This document shows, piece by piece, positions 35,101-46,416 of a DNA stretch of 64,000 bases. The position numbers and the translations under genes were made by a program. A model generated the notes under the pieces. That model made no database searches. It had not been told where the DNA came from and worked only from the letters and a program-made list of their open reading frames with translations. Where the stretch lies: positions 172,110,035 to 172,174,034 of the forward strand of contig CM069432.1 in the NCBI GenBank assembly GCA_035610365.1. The letters are read 5' to 3'. The stretch comes from Aquatica leii (Eukaryota; Arthropoda; Insecta; Coleoptera; Lampyridae). How positions within the stretch are numbered: position 1 is the first letter of the stretch; every line of letters starts with the position of its first letter.

Positions 35101-37280
35101 CCAGCATCCAAAATACCCCGTGCAATATGAAAGGTTCCGTAAGCATCACGAACCTTTACAGTGAACGTAGCGAGAAAAACGTTTCTAACATTTGAAGACA
35201 AAACGGAGGTAGTTGTTGGAATTTCGACAGGTGGAACATCAGCAATAGAATGAGAGACACTTTTAGATTTTTCTAAGTGTAGTAAGGTATGGTGCTTGCT
35301 ATTACATGTCTTACACCTGCTAGATTTACAAACACCGATAAAATGACCTTTGCGTAAGCAGTTAATACAAAGTTTATTTTCTTTGACCTTAACTAGACGA
35401 TCCAAAGGAGTTAACTTAAGAAACGAAGAACACTCTTGAACTACATGAGCTTTTTCGCAAATGGGACAATTTGAATTGTGAACAATGAGAGCACGAGAAT
35501 TAGAAACCCTTTGCGATGATTTTTTGTCAAGTACTTGATTATTTTCAAGAGTTTCCAAGAGGTCAGCTTTATCCTTTAAAAACAGTTTCATATCCTTTAA
35601 TGAGGGTATGTCATTTACAGTTTTAGTTTTTTTCCAATCGCGAGCAGTGGTTGGGTCTAACTTAACATCGATTAAATGGGTAATAAAAGTCTCCCATAAG
35701 TTGATTAATTGAGTGGCATTATTTTTTATTCAGTATAAAAAGTTTCTTTAAAATACCGATCATTGTTTGAGATCATATTCTATAAGTAATTGGTTCTTAA
35801 AACATTGTTAGTAACTCATATACTGTTTTTTTTATTACAGCAAAGAAAATGATGATCAACAACCAAAAATATGGTACACAATAAAATATTTATCAAATGC
35901 TCAACCTCAAGAAGTTCGCTTAGGGATGGAGTCTAATACGAGTCACAATCGAGTGTTGGTTAATTTAGAACATTCTTTAATTTTTCGAAAATTTTTTACT
36001 AATGATACAGGATTTTATTATTGTATTGGCTTAGAGGCTCAAGAATCTGAAAACAAGTTTAGCTATTTAGTTGATGGTAAGCAGAATTTATAATAAATAA
36101 AAATTTAAAATAGTCAACTATTTTTAGCGGTTTTTCCAAACAAAATAACTTCGGAAACTGGAAATTTATCTAAATGGAATACGTATCACGATGAATACTT
36201 TAAACCAATAAATAAATTGTTTAAAACGTCAAACGGTGACGATTTTATTTACATACGTAACAATCTATCAATTGGCATCGAGTTAGTAACTGAATGGGAA
36301 GGTTGGGGTTCTTGTGAAGTATGTGGCCGTGCACAAGGAAATGCTATACGCCGAAAAAAGGGGTTTTGTAGACTTAAATTGACTTCAATTGGGGTAAATA
36401 AATTTATAACTTAAAAACTCTTTTAAATCATTGACGACACGTAGAACGGAACTGTAAAAGGCCGTAATGAAGACGAACTTTTTTTCTTAGACTCTTATGA
36501 GTTATCGTGCAAATCCCAATTAATTGCTCGGTTGTTTCCAACTGTAAGTAATATTACTAGATTATTACCGCATTTTGTTGTAATAGAAGGATGCGAAGGT
36601 AGTTGCAATCCAGGTAATAAAAATCACATCACAGTTTACTATTAAAACATTGCGTTTAAGTATAGATTCGGAAGGAACGGGTAAAGGATGGAAAACCGGA
36701 AAAAGTCTTGATTTTAAATACAAAAAATCGTATGTACTTGCTGAAAGTACTCATTTAACATTGATATGTCCTGAGTAAGCTTTGCACAAATAAATTTAAT
36801 TTTCACATAAAATATTTATAGATCTTCAATCGATAATGTGGTTATATGGAGAAAAAACGGAAAGGTTATAACTCCCGGAGAAAATTTTCAATCTAAAAAC
36901 CCAAAAGAGGAACCTCGTATAATTGTAGATACTTTTAATACACTTTATTTACACGATGTTACCAGTCAAGAAGAAGGTAATTACACGTGTCAGGTGGATA
37001 ATATAAGAATGCAACAAGTTAAAGTTTTTGTTGTTTCTAAATCACGTATTTTGACACAAGGTAAATGATCGTAGTATTTTTTTCGATGCGCTAAAGTACT
37101 TAACAATATTTTGTAGCATTTGTTCGTCATATGATGTACTTAGCGTTTGTTTTATCCTTAACTTTTTCGTGTTATTGCGCTGGTTTATTTATTACTTGGA
37201 CTAAAAGACACACCTTTAAATCGTACGAAGAATTAGTTGAAGAGGACAAAAAAAATTATGAAGATAGTGATGAAGATTGA
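20136..37280 (+). CDS. FAM187A-like immunoglobulin-domain type I membrane protein
   Basis: Seven exons join in frame with GT-AG borders: 20136-20326, 35841-36076, 36128-36393, 36445-36613, 36666-36774, 36822-37060 and 37117-37280, giving 457 residues. Residues 1-17 are a signal peptide (MIFNFLNCLILFTI). The first Ig-like domain has Cys in LILQCHF, Trp in KIWYT and the typical DTGFYYC. The middle region has EWEGWGSCEVCGR, the W-x-x-W/CxxC stretch I associate with FAM187 proteins. A second Ig domain has LTLICP, VVIWRKNG and EEGNYTC. A membrane segment follows (about 408-430, MMYLAFVLSLTF), then a short acidic tail. The molecular function of the family is poorly known. Intron 1 is 15,514 nt and full of transposons; the other introns are 47-56 nt. 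Family assignment is by motif memory. Confidence 0.88.
20327..21768. other. Start of the giant intron 1 of the FAM187A-like gene, no element recognised
   Basis: AT-rich DNA after the GTAAGT donor. No coding frame, repeat or RNA gene could be supported here. Confidence 0.5.
21828..22552 (+). pseudogene. LINE ORF1 (Gag-like, CCHC), N-terminally truncated, frameshifted
   Basis: The first frame (21828 to about 22230) has the R1-type motif TGSTYADPLKRVK and an RRM-like stretch. Coding then moves by one frame near 22230 (ALVDANTKTAKMLIDKK) and ends at 22552. The second part has three zinc knuckles: CFKCWSTDHRTNNC, CRRCGKEGHLLKDC and CVICNEQGHSPWTVAC. ORF1 proteins bind LINE RNA. Usual length is several hundred residues more at the N terminus. 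Confidence 0.85.
22634..25624 (+). pseudogene. LINE ORF2: endonuclease and reverse transcriptase, broken
   Basis: ORF2 starts at about 22634 (MSLNILHSNLNC, the usual endonuclease start). The endonuclease piece 22900-23220 has IVIAGEFNAKSRLNG, where families usually have GDFNAK. RT follows in several frames: KKSTGPNGIPVEIIK, WKNSKIILIEKKN, TIDIENAFNSIRW, VSQGLALGPLLWN and FANDLAVIV. The catalytic motif normally reads F/Y-A-D-D, so the second-to-last Asp is an Asn here. A C-terminal CCHC remnant (CLICKQEVDTAEH, about 25430) and a final MAAKLRE stop at 25622-25624 complete it. Stops and frameshifts near 23220, 23670, 24197 and 25317 kill it. Confidence 0.87.
26245..26989. other. Intronic stretch between LINE and Gypsy remnant
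   Basis: It contains the foldback palindrome at 26408-26512. Its last part (about 26860-26989) may be the LTR edge and leader of the Gypsy remnant that follows, because TTACATTGTCAAGTGTGGGG resembles a decayed leucine-type primer-binding site. Nothing else was recognised. Confidence 0.4.
26408..26512. repeat. Foldback palindrome, GC-rich centre
   Basis: Arms share TCGAAAG, TAGCATAAC and ATGCAACGC in inverted order around the centre GAGGCCGCACGGCCGAG. The inner arms (ATGCAACGC/GCGTTGCAT) are perfect. The GC-rich core stands out in AT-rich intron DNA. It could be a very short foldback transposon or the source of a hairpin RNA. No target duplication was recognised. Confidence 0.75.
26990..28630 (+). 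pseudogene. Ruined Gypsy gag-pol copy (plus strand)
   Basis: The start is a charged coiled-coil (26991: MERNSREMKEKLTENFQKIE). Capsid-like fragments follow (TEDLIMDHREK, 27200). Then come the RT end (KKEVQYFSHIVSRDRAKADQ, 27850) and the connection and RNase H region (VLDTDASNLAISAVF, 28150). The integrase N-terminal zinc region is last (GLLKRFIESRVSQLLK, HLDDDRSGGHFSVKKTLG, 28490-28590). Large parts (protease, most of RT, integrase core) are missing and many stops are present. The same coiled-coil start and RT-end words occur in the minus-strand copy at 55865-59480, so both belong to one family. Confidence 0.72.
28640..29145 (+). pseudogene. 3' end of a Penelope-like element: GIY-YIG endonuclease end and terminal repeat
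   Basis: Residues ISCSCGLIYIGETGRSF (about 28650-28705) are the GIY-YIG nuclease core that closes Penelope-type ORFs. After it come DNA words shared with the element at 49330-49720 (TTCTTCTTAAGTCA, GTGGGCGAAACGTTGGCA, CGGTCTAAACCC). Those form the terminal repeat of this family. The CTGATGA half of the ribozyme-like motif is decayed here while GCGAAACGTTGGC remains. 5' parts are missing; the junction abuts the Gypsy remnant. Confidence 0.7.
29146..30441. other. AT-rich intronic DNA, nothing recognised
   Basis: Open frames at 29252-29434, 29505-29795 and 30090-30299 have no family resemblance and low-complexity composition. No repeat ends were found. Confidence 0.45.
30442..31724 (-). pseudogene. 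BEL/Pao integrase and C-terminal domain
   Basis: The piece starts at LSSKSKILSLNPFIDSDG, in the linker before integrase. It has the H-H-C-C zinc region (HPLLLPQKHQFTRLVFERMH, CVRCFKMSPRPV) and the catalytic core: D in GVDYAGPI, D in IFSDNGRNFVGA, with PPYTPHMAGVWKAGVK where the Glu motif is usually G-x-W-E. A Lys seems to replace that Glu. A frame change near 30830 separates the C-terminal domain (CPVHFLIGRPLISLP, VLVMDANSPTLKWKLGRI). It is non-functional. Confidence 0.87.
31725..33400. other. Foreign block replacing BEL RNase H, with ZBED-type remnant
   Basis: BEL motifs stop at about 33400 and resume at about 31724, so 1.68 kb is inserted or substituted. On the plus strand at about 33228-33398 it reads as a zinc-finger start typical of hAT transposases (SSFPWIAYYQS, TDYVLCKICKNAFEQKL), with one TGA inside. 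The left end has the repeated word GAACCCACAATAA (31752 and 31784). A small hAT MITE lies within. No clean terminal repeats were found for the block as a whole. Confidence 0.55.
32004..32268. mobile_element. hAT MITE (265 bp) with G-runs
   Basis: Terminal repeats are CAGGCGCGGCT (32004) and AGCCGCGCCTG (32258-32268). The perfect 8-bp duplication ATAAGACT lies at 31996-32003 and 32269-32276. Near the left end are runs of ten G (about 32030-32039) and GGGAGGGGGGG (about 32061-32071), paired by a C-run at the right end. It is non-coding. Confidence 0.93.
33400..35727 (-). pseudogene. BEL/Pao gag end, protease and reverse transcriptase
   Basis: Gag-type residues NLWETFITHLIDVKLDP start the piece. 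Next are knuckles CPICEKAHVVQEC and CINCLRKGHFIGVC. The protease has an ILDAGSQSSFIS active site. RT blocks follow: LGWVVCGP, LRVVFNGSSVSSSGYSLN, FSADIEKMYRQVLI and the catalytic YVDD in INDFYVDDVLSGAD. A stop codon (33588-33590) interrupts the otherwise continuous frame before IFDPLGLVIP. BEL coding then ends near 33400, at a breakpoint in front of RNase H. The long frame 35591-33588 (667 codons) is well kept. Confidence 0.88.
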
Positions 37281-37440
37281 ACGTACCGGTAAAGTAGGTA
37301 TCATAAAGAGTTCCGTTGGAATGTGGTCATTGACATTCCTCGGTATTAAGTGGTACTAAGTCAGTCTACCACAAAAGAGAAAGTATACTAAAATGTCTAT
37401 CTTTTATTAACGTTTTAACCGTATGTTCTGCTAGATTAAA
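37281..37440 (+). promoter_or_regulatory. Short spacer between the FAM187A-like stop and the Ly6 start
   Basis: The two genes are in the same direction with 160 bp between stop and ATG. No AATAAA is present in the spacer; ATTAAA occurs only directly before the Ly6 ATG (about 37434). The 3' end of one and the promoter of the other must overlap, unless one transcript carries both. Confidence 0.5.
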
Positions 37441-40400
37441 ATGAATTTTTGGTTTGTTTTCTATTCTTTAATTTCGTGTTTTTTAATTGAATGTTGTGAC
37501 GGTAAGTGTAATGTAAATGTCGCTTGTTAAAATTTATTGTGTTTCATTTTTTAGGATTGTTAAGGCGATGTTTTGTGTGTAGATCTCGAGGTGAACTAGG
37601 AAGTTGTAAAGATCCGTTTACGTTTAATGCAACTGACGTTGAATTTGAACGAGGGGTTGATACTAGTCCTTGTGCATCTGGATGGTGTGGAAAAATTGTT
37701 GAGAGTGAAAATGACTTAAAAGAAGGTATTAAACCAATTTATTATGCAGATTCATATTTTCATTTCTTTTACATTAAACTTACTATTTTGTTTAATATTC
37801 TGTTGTGCTGTTTGTTTCTACTTTTACCATAAAAATTTCTACAATTCGATTATAAAGTAATTTGGTAATTTAAATTAAATTTCCTTTAATATTTTTACGT
37901 AGTTAATGAAAGCTTATTATCGGTAACGCCTGGTTAATTATCAAATTATGAATACAAAAATAGTTTGCAATTGCCTGATAGTCTAATTTTAGAACACCTC
38001 AACGTTTTATTGCACATTAATTAAAATTTAAACAAGTTGAATATTGAATTTAATTGAATTTAAAACAAGTTAAATACAAAAGTTGCATTGTCAAAGCGAC
38101 ATCTCAAAATATACAAATATTTTGTGTTTTTTCAAAGCATTTATGCAAAGTTTTTCTAGAAGGTGAATTCTCTTATTGCAGTTTTTTTGAAAATTTCACA
38201 AAATCGTTTTTTAGCCAATCAAATATTACTGTACTAGGCGTTATTCGGTTAGAAATATTTCTGTCAAATATTAACTTGAGATAAAATGGAATTTTATTTC
38301 TTTGTTATTAATATGCAATTTTTGTTTACTTAAAATAATGCAAATGCTTTTAAAAATTATTTTCCTGGCGACTTAAGTCGTAAGATTACAAAATGAACAT
38401 ATAGTTTTAACTTTTTCGTTCAAGGAAGGGCATATTAATTTATATTAATTTAATTTCTAAAATTAGATAGGTTTATATAGGTGTTTTTTGCGGTTATTTT
38501 TGTTTTTAGATTTACCTTGATAACAAGTTACCTTGACAAATTTTTGATTATACATGCCATACTGTTTGTTTTCATAGTAAACTGTAATTGTTATTTATTG
38601 ACTGTTTAAAGTATTTTTATGTTAGTTGCTCAAATGTTTCATGCTTGGTTTCATGTAAGTATCTTAAGTTAAATGTTTGTTTTTACATCCGTAATGTGAT
38701 ACATTATATTTAATTATTTTTGATTAGTTGTTGAGTACTTACTAAAATGAAGAATTGAACATTTAGTGCACGAAACGTTGCCATAAAGAAAAACTGAGTA
38801 GTTTTTATGCCCCTTTCTGAACAAAGAAGTTGACTATATTACCTAGAAGATAAATTAAAGGAGAATAAAGAAACCTTAACATTAGAATAAACACTAAAAA
38901 TTGTAGTTTTAATCTTTTTAATATTACCTTTCAGCACCGTTTCTTGTATTTCTCTGAAAATGTAAATCAGTATGAGGTATATACCACTACTAAATATAAA
39001 TTATCTGAAATCATGTTTAATAGCAGAATGTAAACATTCTTACTCTTGTGATAGAAGATTTAGTCTAAAACATTTGCGTCTTACCTATTTTACATATATT
39101 TTTATTCTACAACAAAATGACAAAAAAAAATTATTCAACACTTTTTAATTTGAATAATTATACAAACAGTCTAAATTTAAGTGTTAATACTATTTAGGTA
39201 ATAAAAACGACGTTTTTGTGCAGAAAGTACGGGATAAGCATAATATTTGAACTACAAAATACCTTTATAACATCGTATTTAAATTACCAAAATATTTGAA
39301 ATAAGTTGTACCTAAAATGAGCAATACCGCACGTTCAGTCACATTCAATAGTATTAATCGTATTTATACCTGTAAATATATCCTAAGGTTGCCATTACTT
39401 AATTTTGTATGTATTTCTCAAATCATACGAAAAGGCTTTTAAATATTACTCTCAAATAAACGTTTTATAAAACCAAAATTTTCTTTATATTTTTTGTGCG
39501 AATTAAAACACAAACACTTTTTTCTAATTTTGAATAACAATTTATTAACATATTTTTAATAAACATAGGACATATATATCGTCAAATTTTTAGGTAATAA
39601 ATGTTTTGAATAAAAATGCCGAAATTACATTTGCATAATTATTTAAAAAGTATTTGTTACGTCTAAATTTTAACTATTAATGTAATTTATTAAAATGTGT
39701 GTTCTGATAGTCACATTATTTTTGTATGTAGGATGTATAAACCTGGCTTATCAGACCCGGTGTTATGTTTGGTTATAAGAATATGCAGCATTTGTTACTA
39801 TAATTTATAAACAATTTTTCCTATATAATAATTAATAAGTAACAGCTATACTTGTTTTTTGTTATAAAATAACTGTTTATTTTTTCAATTTCTTAATTTG
39901 AATGTTGGTCCGGTTTGTGTAAAAGTAGGTATTGTACCGGATATGCATCCTAGAGTTAAGCGAATTAACAAATACCTCACTTATTAATGCTGTGTTGTCA
40001 ATGAAAGTGCGGTAATGCTCATTTTAAAGACATTTAATAATATTGATCGTATTGACATCTATAAATATACCTTGACATTATGGCCTTTTGTTTGTCGTAT
40101 AAATACAAAAAGGTGATTACCATTATTAAATTGTATATGTGTTTCTTAAAATCATACGAGGAGACTTAAAAATTACTCTGAAACAAGCGTTTTATGAAAC
40201 CACAACTGCTTTTATGTTTTTGTGCAAATTAATAAACAATTCTACCGGATATGCATCTTAGGATTAAGCGGATTAATAAATACTTCACTTATTAATGAGT
40301 TTCATAATTACCTTTTGTAAATATATCATCAGGTTATGGCCTTTTGTCGTATAAATATAAATTTTTCATTTACAAAATTGTAGAGGAAAGTCGCCTAATT

Positions 40401-43400
40401 TCGGACAGGGTTTCAATTTCGGATAGCAAGGTATTTCTGATAATCAAATGTCTCAAAAAACAGAAAACTCTCCTTGGCATCGGTAACTGGTACAGCAACC
40501 TATATACAAAGAGTATTGCTATATATCTATTAATATTTTATACTTCGACACTTCTGTGTAAGATGGCAGCAGAAAAGTTATAAAGCGTGAAACCGAATTT
40601 TTATTTGTTTCGTCTTTTTGGCCTGCGTTTTGGTGTAAAAAATTGTGTTTAATTTTTGATTTCCCGGGTAAGTTAAAACGTTACTTAATACGATTGATTA
40701 ATCAAAATTAACCTCCCACTAAAATACACAAAAATAGAAACAACTAACTTAAAAAGTGTGCAGTTGCCTATTTTCGGGCAGTATGAGATTCCCAATTTCG
40801 GGTATCCGAAATTAGGAACCCAAAGTCTTTTGTCACGTTTATTATAGTAGATAAGCAGAAAATCATTTGTTTCAAAGTAACTATGCCAAGAGTAAACACA
40901 AAGCATAAGAAGTGGGATCACAATCAAATGATACTTGCTATTAATGCGGTCTAAAGTAAAGAAATTGGGTACCTTAAAGCATCTAAGCTATTTAGTGTTC
41001 CTAAATCAACTTTAGAAGATTACGTAAAAGAAACGAATAAAACACCTGAGCAACTGGTTACAGTTTCAATAGGAAGGAAACCCACACTTACTCCTGAATT
41101 AAAAGAAAATTTAGTCTCGTACTGCTTGGAAATGGACAGGAGGTTCTACGGAGTGGGCGTTGGCGATATAAAGAGACTTGCATATCAGTTAGCCATAAGA
41201 AATGCTTTGCCTCATCCTTTTTACCATGAGAGAGGAGCTGCTGGTAAAAAATGGTTGAGAAGATTCTTTAGACGTCATCCAAATTTAAGTATTAGGAAAC
41301 CGCAAGGGATCTCAAAAGAAAGAATTAAAGGTTTTACTCATGAGAACGTAAATAAATTTTTCAATGTAGATGAAACTGGGGTAACAACTGTCCAATCAAA
41401 AAATGCTCGTGTTATAACTCTAAAAGGAAAGAAGCAAGTTGGAGCGGTTACAGCTGCTGAAAGAGGGTCACTGGTAACTGTTGTTTTTTGTATGAACGCA
41501 GCCGGTGGATTTGTTCCACCTTTATTCGTTTTTGCCAGGAAAAATATAAAAGCTGAGTTGTTAGATGGGACACCTCATGGGTCTATCGCGGCTTGCCATC
41601 CATCAGGTTGGATTCAACAACACATATTTACCCAATGGCTACAACACTTTATTCAGTTTGTGAAACCATCCTCTGATGATCTAGTGCTTCTAATTCTTGA
41701 CGGTCACTATAGTCATACACGAGATATTGACGTTATCGAAATGCAGGTAAAAACCACGTCACAATTGTGTGTATACCACCTCATACCTCACACAAGATGC
41801 AGCCCCTGGACCTATCATTTATGTCACCTTTTAAAACCTATTATTCTCAGAAAATCCAAATATGGTTGAAACAAAATCTTGGCAGAATCATCAGCTCTTA
41901 CCAGATTTGTAAGCTCATGTCCTGCTTATTTAAAAAGTGCTACTGCAGAGATTCGGTCAATGGGTTTCGCAAATCTGGTATATGTCCATTTAACAGGAAT
42001 ATATTTTCTTAGCATGATTTCATAATTGAAAGACAAAGAGAAAGGAACCACCACCAAATATTTCCCAAAACAATAAAGAAGTTATTTTCTCTGGAGACGT
42101 TTTGACTGAACAACCACAAAGACAAAATAGAAAAAAAACCATTCAGACGCCTGAAAAAAATGCCAATACTATAAGAGTGGAGGACTTTAGCCCAATACCT
42201 TCCCATGCAGAAACTTCAGAATCTAGAGGAAGAAAATCTCGACAAGGCTCTAGCTACGTGATCACCAGTACACCAATAATAAAAAGAAGGTTGTAAAAGG
42301 CAACAAAACGAAGAAAACTTCCACCAAAACAAAGAAAACTTCCCGAAACACTAAAAAAAATATGAAATATTGCAGCGATGATGATTCATCAGATTCTGGA
42401 AGTTAGCCAGTGTTAGATGACGACTCGGATATGGACGAAAACGATGACGATACAGAATGCATGTTTTGTAATGGTTTACATTCTGCAGATGTACAAGGTG
42501 AGCAGTGGATACGTTGAATGAAGTGCTTTAAGTGGACCCATGAACAATGTGCTAACTCAAACAAGAAGAAAAAGTATGTGTGGGACTTTTGTTTAGACAT
42601 TTAGTCTGATTTCAAAAAATGGAGCCTAATTTCGGACACTGTATCCGAAATAAGGACCCTTTTTTTATTGGATAAAAATGCACTTATTTTAGTTTTGTCA
42701 TTATAAAAAAAAATTGAATTATAGTATGTTTGTTTACATTAACTCTTGTATTACTTCAACCCATGGCCTGATGATTGCATAGGAAATAAATTTTTACATT
42801 CTTTTTTATTAAAGCATTTTGTGGTTTTTTTAAAAACAGTATCCGAAATTAGGCGACTTTCTTCTAATATAAATTGGGAGTTCCTAGTGGTAACATCATT
42901 GTTATTGTGATTATAATATTTTGTAAATATGCCTCGATGACAAATGGATTCTACCTTAGAACTAAGAAGAAGTATTGTTAGGATGGCACAAGCAGGAATG
43001 TCATCTCGAACAATATCACAACATTTTGACTTATCGGTAAGCATTTTTCTAAAGTATATTTTTTACATTGCATTGCAACACAGTAAGCATGTATCTATTA
43101 AATATGATCACTAACAATACTATTTTATAACATATTGGAATCTATTAAATTGACGTCAAATTTTTAAATACATATATAATGTATAATGACTTTTAATATA
43201 AATACTAATGATAAATGTAATCTAATACTAAGAACTTAACACTTTGTAGATTAAACAAATCCGGATGGATTACGAAAGGTCAGGAAGTTGATAATAGGCT
43301 AATTGTAAGCAACAGACCACCTAAGCCTAGAATTACTTCTCGGCAAGAAGATTCGGATATACTTGGCTATGTATTATACAATCCTTTTACAACTTGCCAA

Positions 43401-46343
43401 AACATAAAGGAAACGCTGAATATTAATTGCTATGTTTCCACCATTCAGAGACGTTTACACAAATAAAATTTCTATTGTAGAAAACCGGCAAGTAAACCTA
43501 ACATTACAGAGCGTCATGCTGCAGCTCGGTTGCGCTTTTGTCGCCAATATTTAAATTTGGATTGGAGTACTGTTATCTTTACAGATGAAAAAGTATTTTC
43601 TAGCACTGATCAATGTCCAACTACAGTGTGGAGACCACAAAACACTCGTTGCAATATAGAACATGTTTTGCCCAATACGCAAAGTGGTAGAGTGACAGCT
43701 GGAGTGTGGGGATGGATATCTCAAGCGGGTCCAGGAGAGTTAGTGCAAGTGACCCCACCTCGATTTACTCCAGAGCAATACCTGAATATTTTAGATAATA
43801 TCTTGATACCTTCTGTGAGAAGAATATTTCCACAAGATGAGCTGGAAATTATTTAAGTAGTCCAGGATAATTCTCCTATTCATACAGCACAAATTGTTAG
43901 GTACTAAATTGAAGATCAAAACGAAGTTGAAATAATTGAATGGCCATCGAGATCACCAGATTTGAACCCTATTGAAAATATGTGGGGTGCAATGATCAGA
44001 AACTGGGATAGTGATATTCAATTTAGAACACCTCAAAATATTATACAACATTCACAATTAGTTTGAGAACGTTTTCGGGGATCACAGTTGTGTGAAAACT
44101 TAGTAAACTTTATGCAGTATTAATTATTTTTATACAACTTTTGTATTGTTATTGTTTTTTATATGATATGTTTTTTTATTTAATTATATTATTAAAATAA
44201 ACTACAGCATGAACTGTAATGATAAACGTATGCTTATTTATTAACATTTTATTAACGCAAAAGTGAGTAATACCTAAATAATTATTATTAAAATAAAAAT
44301 AATATTAACGAATACGAAAATGTAATTATGATACTCATTAATAAGTGAAGTATTTAACCGCTTAAACAAAAAAAAGAATGTGACTATGCGAACAAAAATT
44401 TAAATAAATCACATTATATTGGCATAAATATTTATTCTTACACCGGAAAATTTTGTTTCATAGTATCATTTATATTTAAACGAAATTAAAATATAAAAGT
44501 TTCACTTTATTTATAAATAATTTTGCACATACAGCGAAATATTAATAGTACCTACCCACTAAGCAAGGCAAAATTGCAATAAAGTTACTGAAAGTTTCCA
44601 TTTGTAACTGTAAGTCAGTAACTTGAACAACAGCAAAATTCTTGCAAGTTTGCATTACTAGTTAAATCTTTACTCCATTGACATTTCACTTGCAAAGTTT
44701 TATTTTGAAACTATCATGCAAAGTTGTAGTAAGTTTGTGTGAAAGTAATATGTAACTAATATTGTTATTTAATATTTGCAAACAGCATGGAATTATACAG
44801 CAAAGTTTTTGTTTCCTTATAGCAAGTGAACCATTCTATAAAGTTGAAACTTTTCCTAGCACTTGTTCAATGTAATTTGTTGCAAGTTTTTATATGAAAG
44901 TTACTTAAAGTACTTTACAGTACAAATGACAAAATTGATTAATCATAAATAATTTTGCTTTCAGTTTTAGTTTGTTCTAGGTTAATACATATTAAAATAA
45001 AATTTAAGTTACAAGTTATATATTCGTTAAATTATAAGTATATAAGTGTATGCGAAAATAAAAAACTTATTAAAAATGAACATTCAAAAAAATATTTATA
45101 AGCGTTTTTTTTCTTCTCGTAAGAATCTGATTTTGTAATGCTTTGTAAAAATAATCAGTCATTTGGGGAAAGATTATTTAACGGCGCCTATAAATACAGT
45201 CTCCCAATTAAAAAGTAATTTAAAGTATTAGATTTACCTTTGATTATATCCGTGCTAACAGTATCCATAAGTTTTAAGTTCCCTCCTATCCCTATCCAAC
45301 TGCAAAATTGACATTTATAAATGCATAATTGTGTGTTTGTGCTATAACAAAACATATAACTTAATGAATGAAATTTATGTTTGTAAGATATACATCTAAT
45401 AAGACAAAAATATTAACAGTACGTATAGAGGAAATTCCTAGGTTACAACAAGCTTATTTTAAGAAAAAGGGTCTAATTAAAGAAGTACACAGCTATCCCT
45501 TTACCAAGTTTTTATTTGAATCCCTAGTTTTGTCGACCTTGTGCCTTTCTCAAGTTGCTAAAAAGTATAAATAAATTATCAGTGTAGGTACAAATCTTGT
45601 ACTTAGGTACCAATTCAGACTATAAACAAACCACCATAAATCATGTACCTACCTAATAATTATTTTAAAAAGGCAAATTAATAAATAAGTTAAATTGAAT
45701 TAACCATGTATACTGCATATATAATATGAACTGGTATAAGATTTATAACTGAATTTATTTATACTTTTAAAAAATAATAACTTGATAATGGTGCAAGATT
45801 ACCACAATATATACTGTTAAGTATGTTAGTTTCAATATAAGGAAGTTATATAAGTCGTTATTGCATTTTTAGCAACAGTACTTATTCATAAAAAAAGTTA
45901 TAAGAAATTCTTTCTTTAATATTAATAATGATAAAAGTTGTAACATGGTGAAAACTATATATAACAAATAGGATAAACCAGTATAACATCACAAAAAAGA
46001 GTAACAAGGAAGTCTTAGCTGCCTTTTTTGTGATGGTATACTGATTTACCCTTCTTGTTAAAAATTAATATGTATGTACGTATGTAATCATGTTTACCCT
46101 TATACTGCTTATACTCCGTAGGGTGATGGATTGAAGAGCACTAATTTGATCAACCCAATCCATGTAATGGAAATCAATAAATTTTAACTATTAAAAATTG
46201 TTTAAGATTTTATTTGATGTATTTATGCATCTGTATCTGGTGAATAGGTATTTAACAGACTTCAAAGCACATGCACATAACCAAAGCCGGTCAAAGCAAT
46301 GACACAACATAACCACAATACACAATACAACCCATACAACCTG

Positions 46344-46416
<73 letters not shown>

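Larger units (their letters stand above)
30442..35727 (-). mobile_element. BEL/Pao retrotransposon remnant without recognisable LTRs
   Basis: Minus-strand order is gag end (from 35727), CCHC knuckles, protease, RT, a gap, integrase, and the C-terminal domain. This order and the motif style (YVDD RT, integrase C-terminal DUF5641-type ending) are those of BEL/Pao. The gag start is cut at 35727, just upstream of exon 2 of the FAM187A-like gene. No LTR pair was found. Between about 31725 and 33400 the RNase H and linker are replaced by unrelated DNA. It sits antisense to the host gene. Confidence 0.85.
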
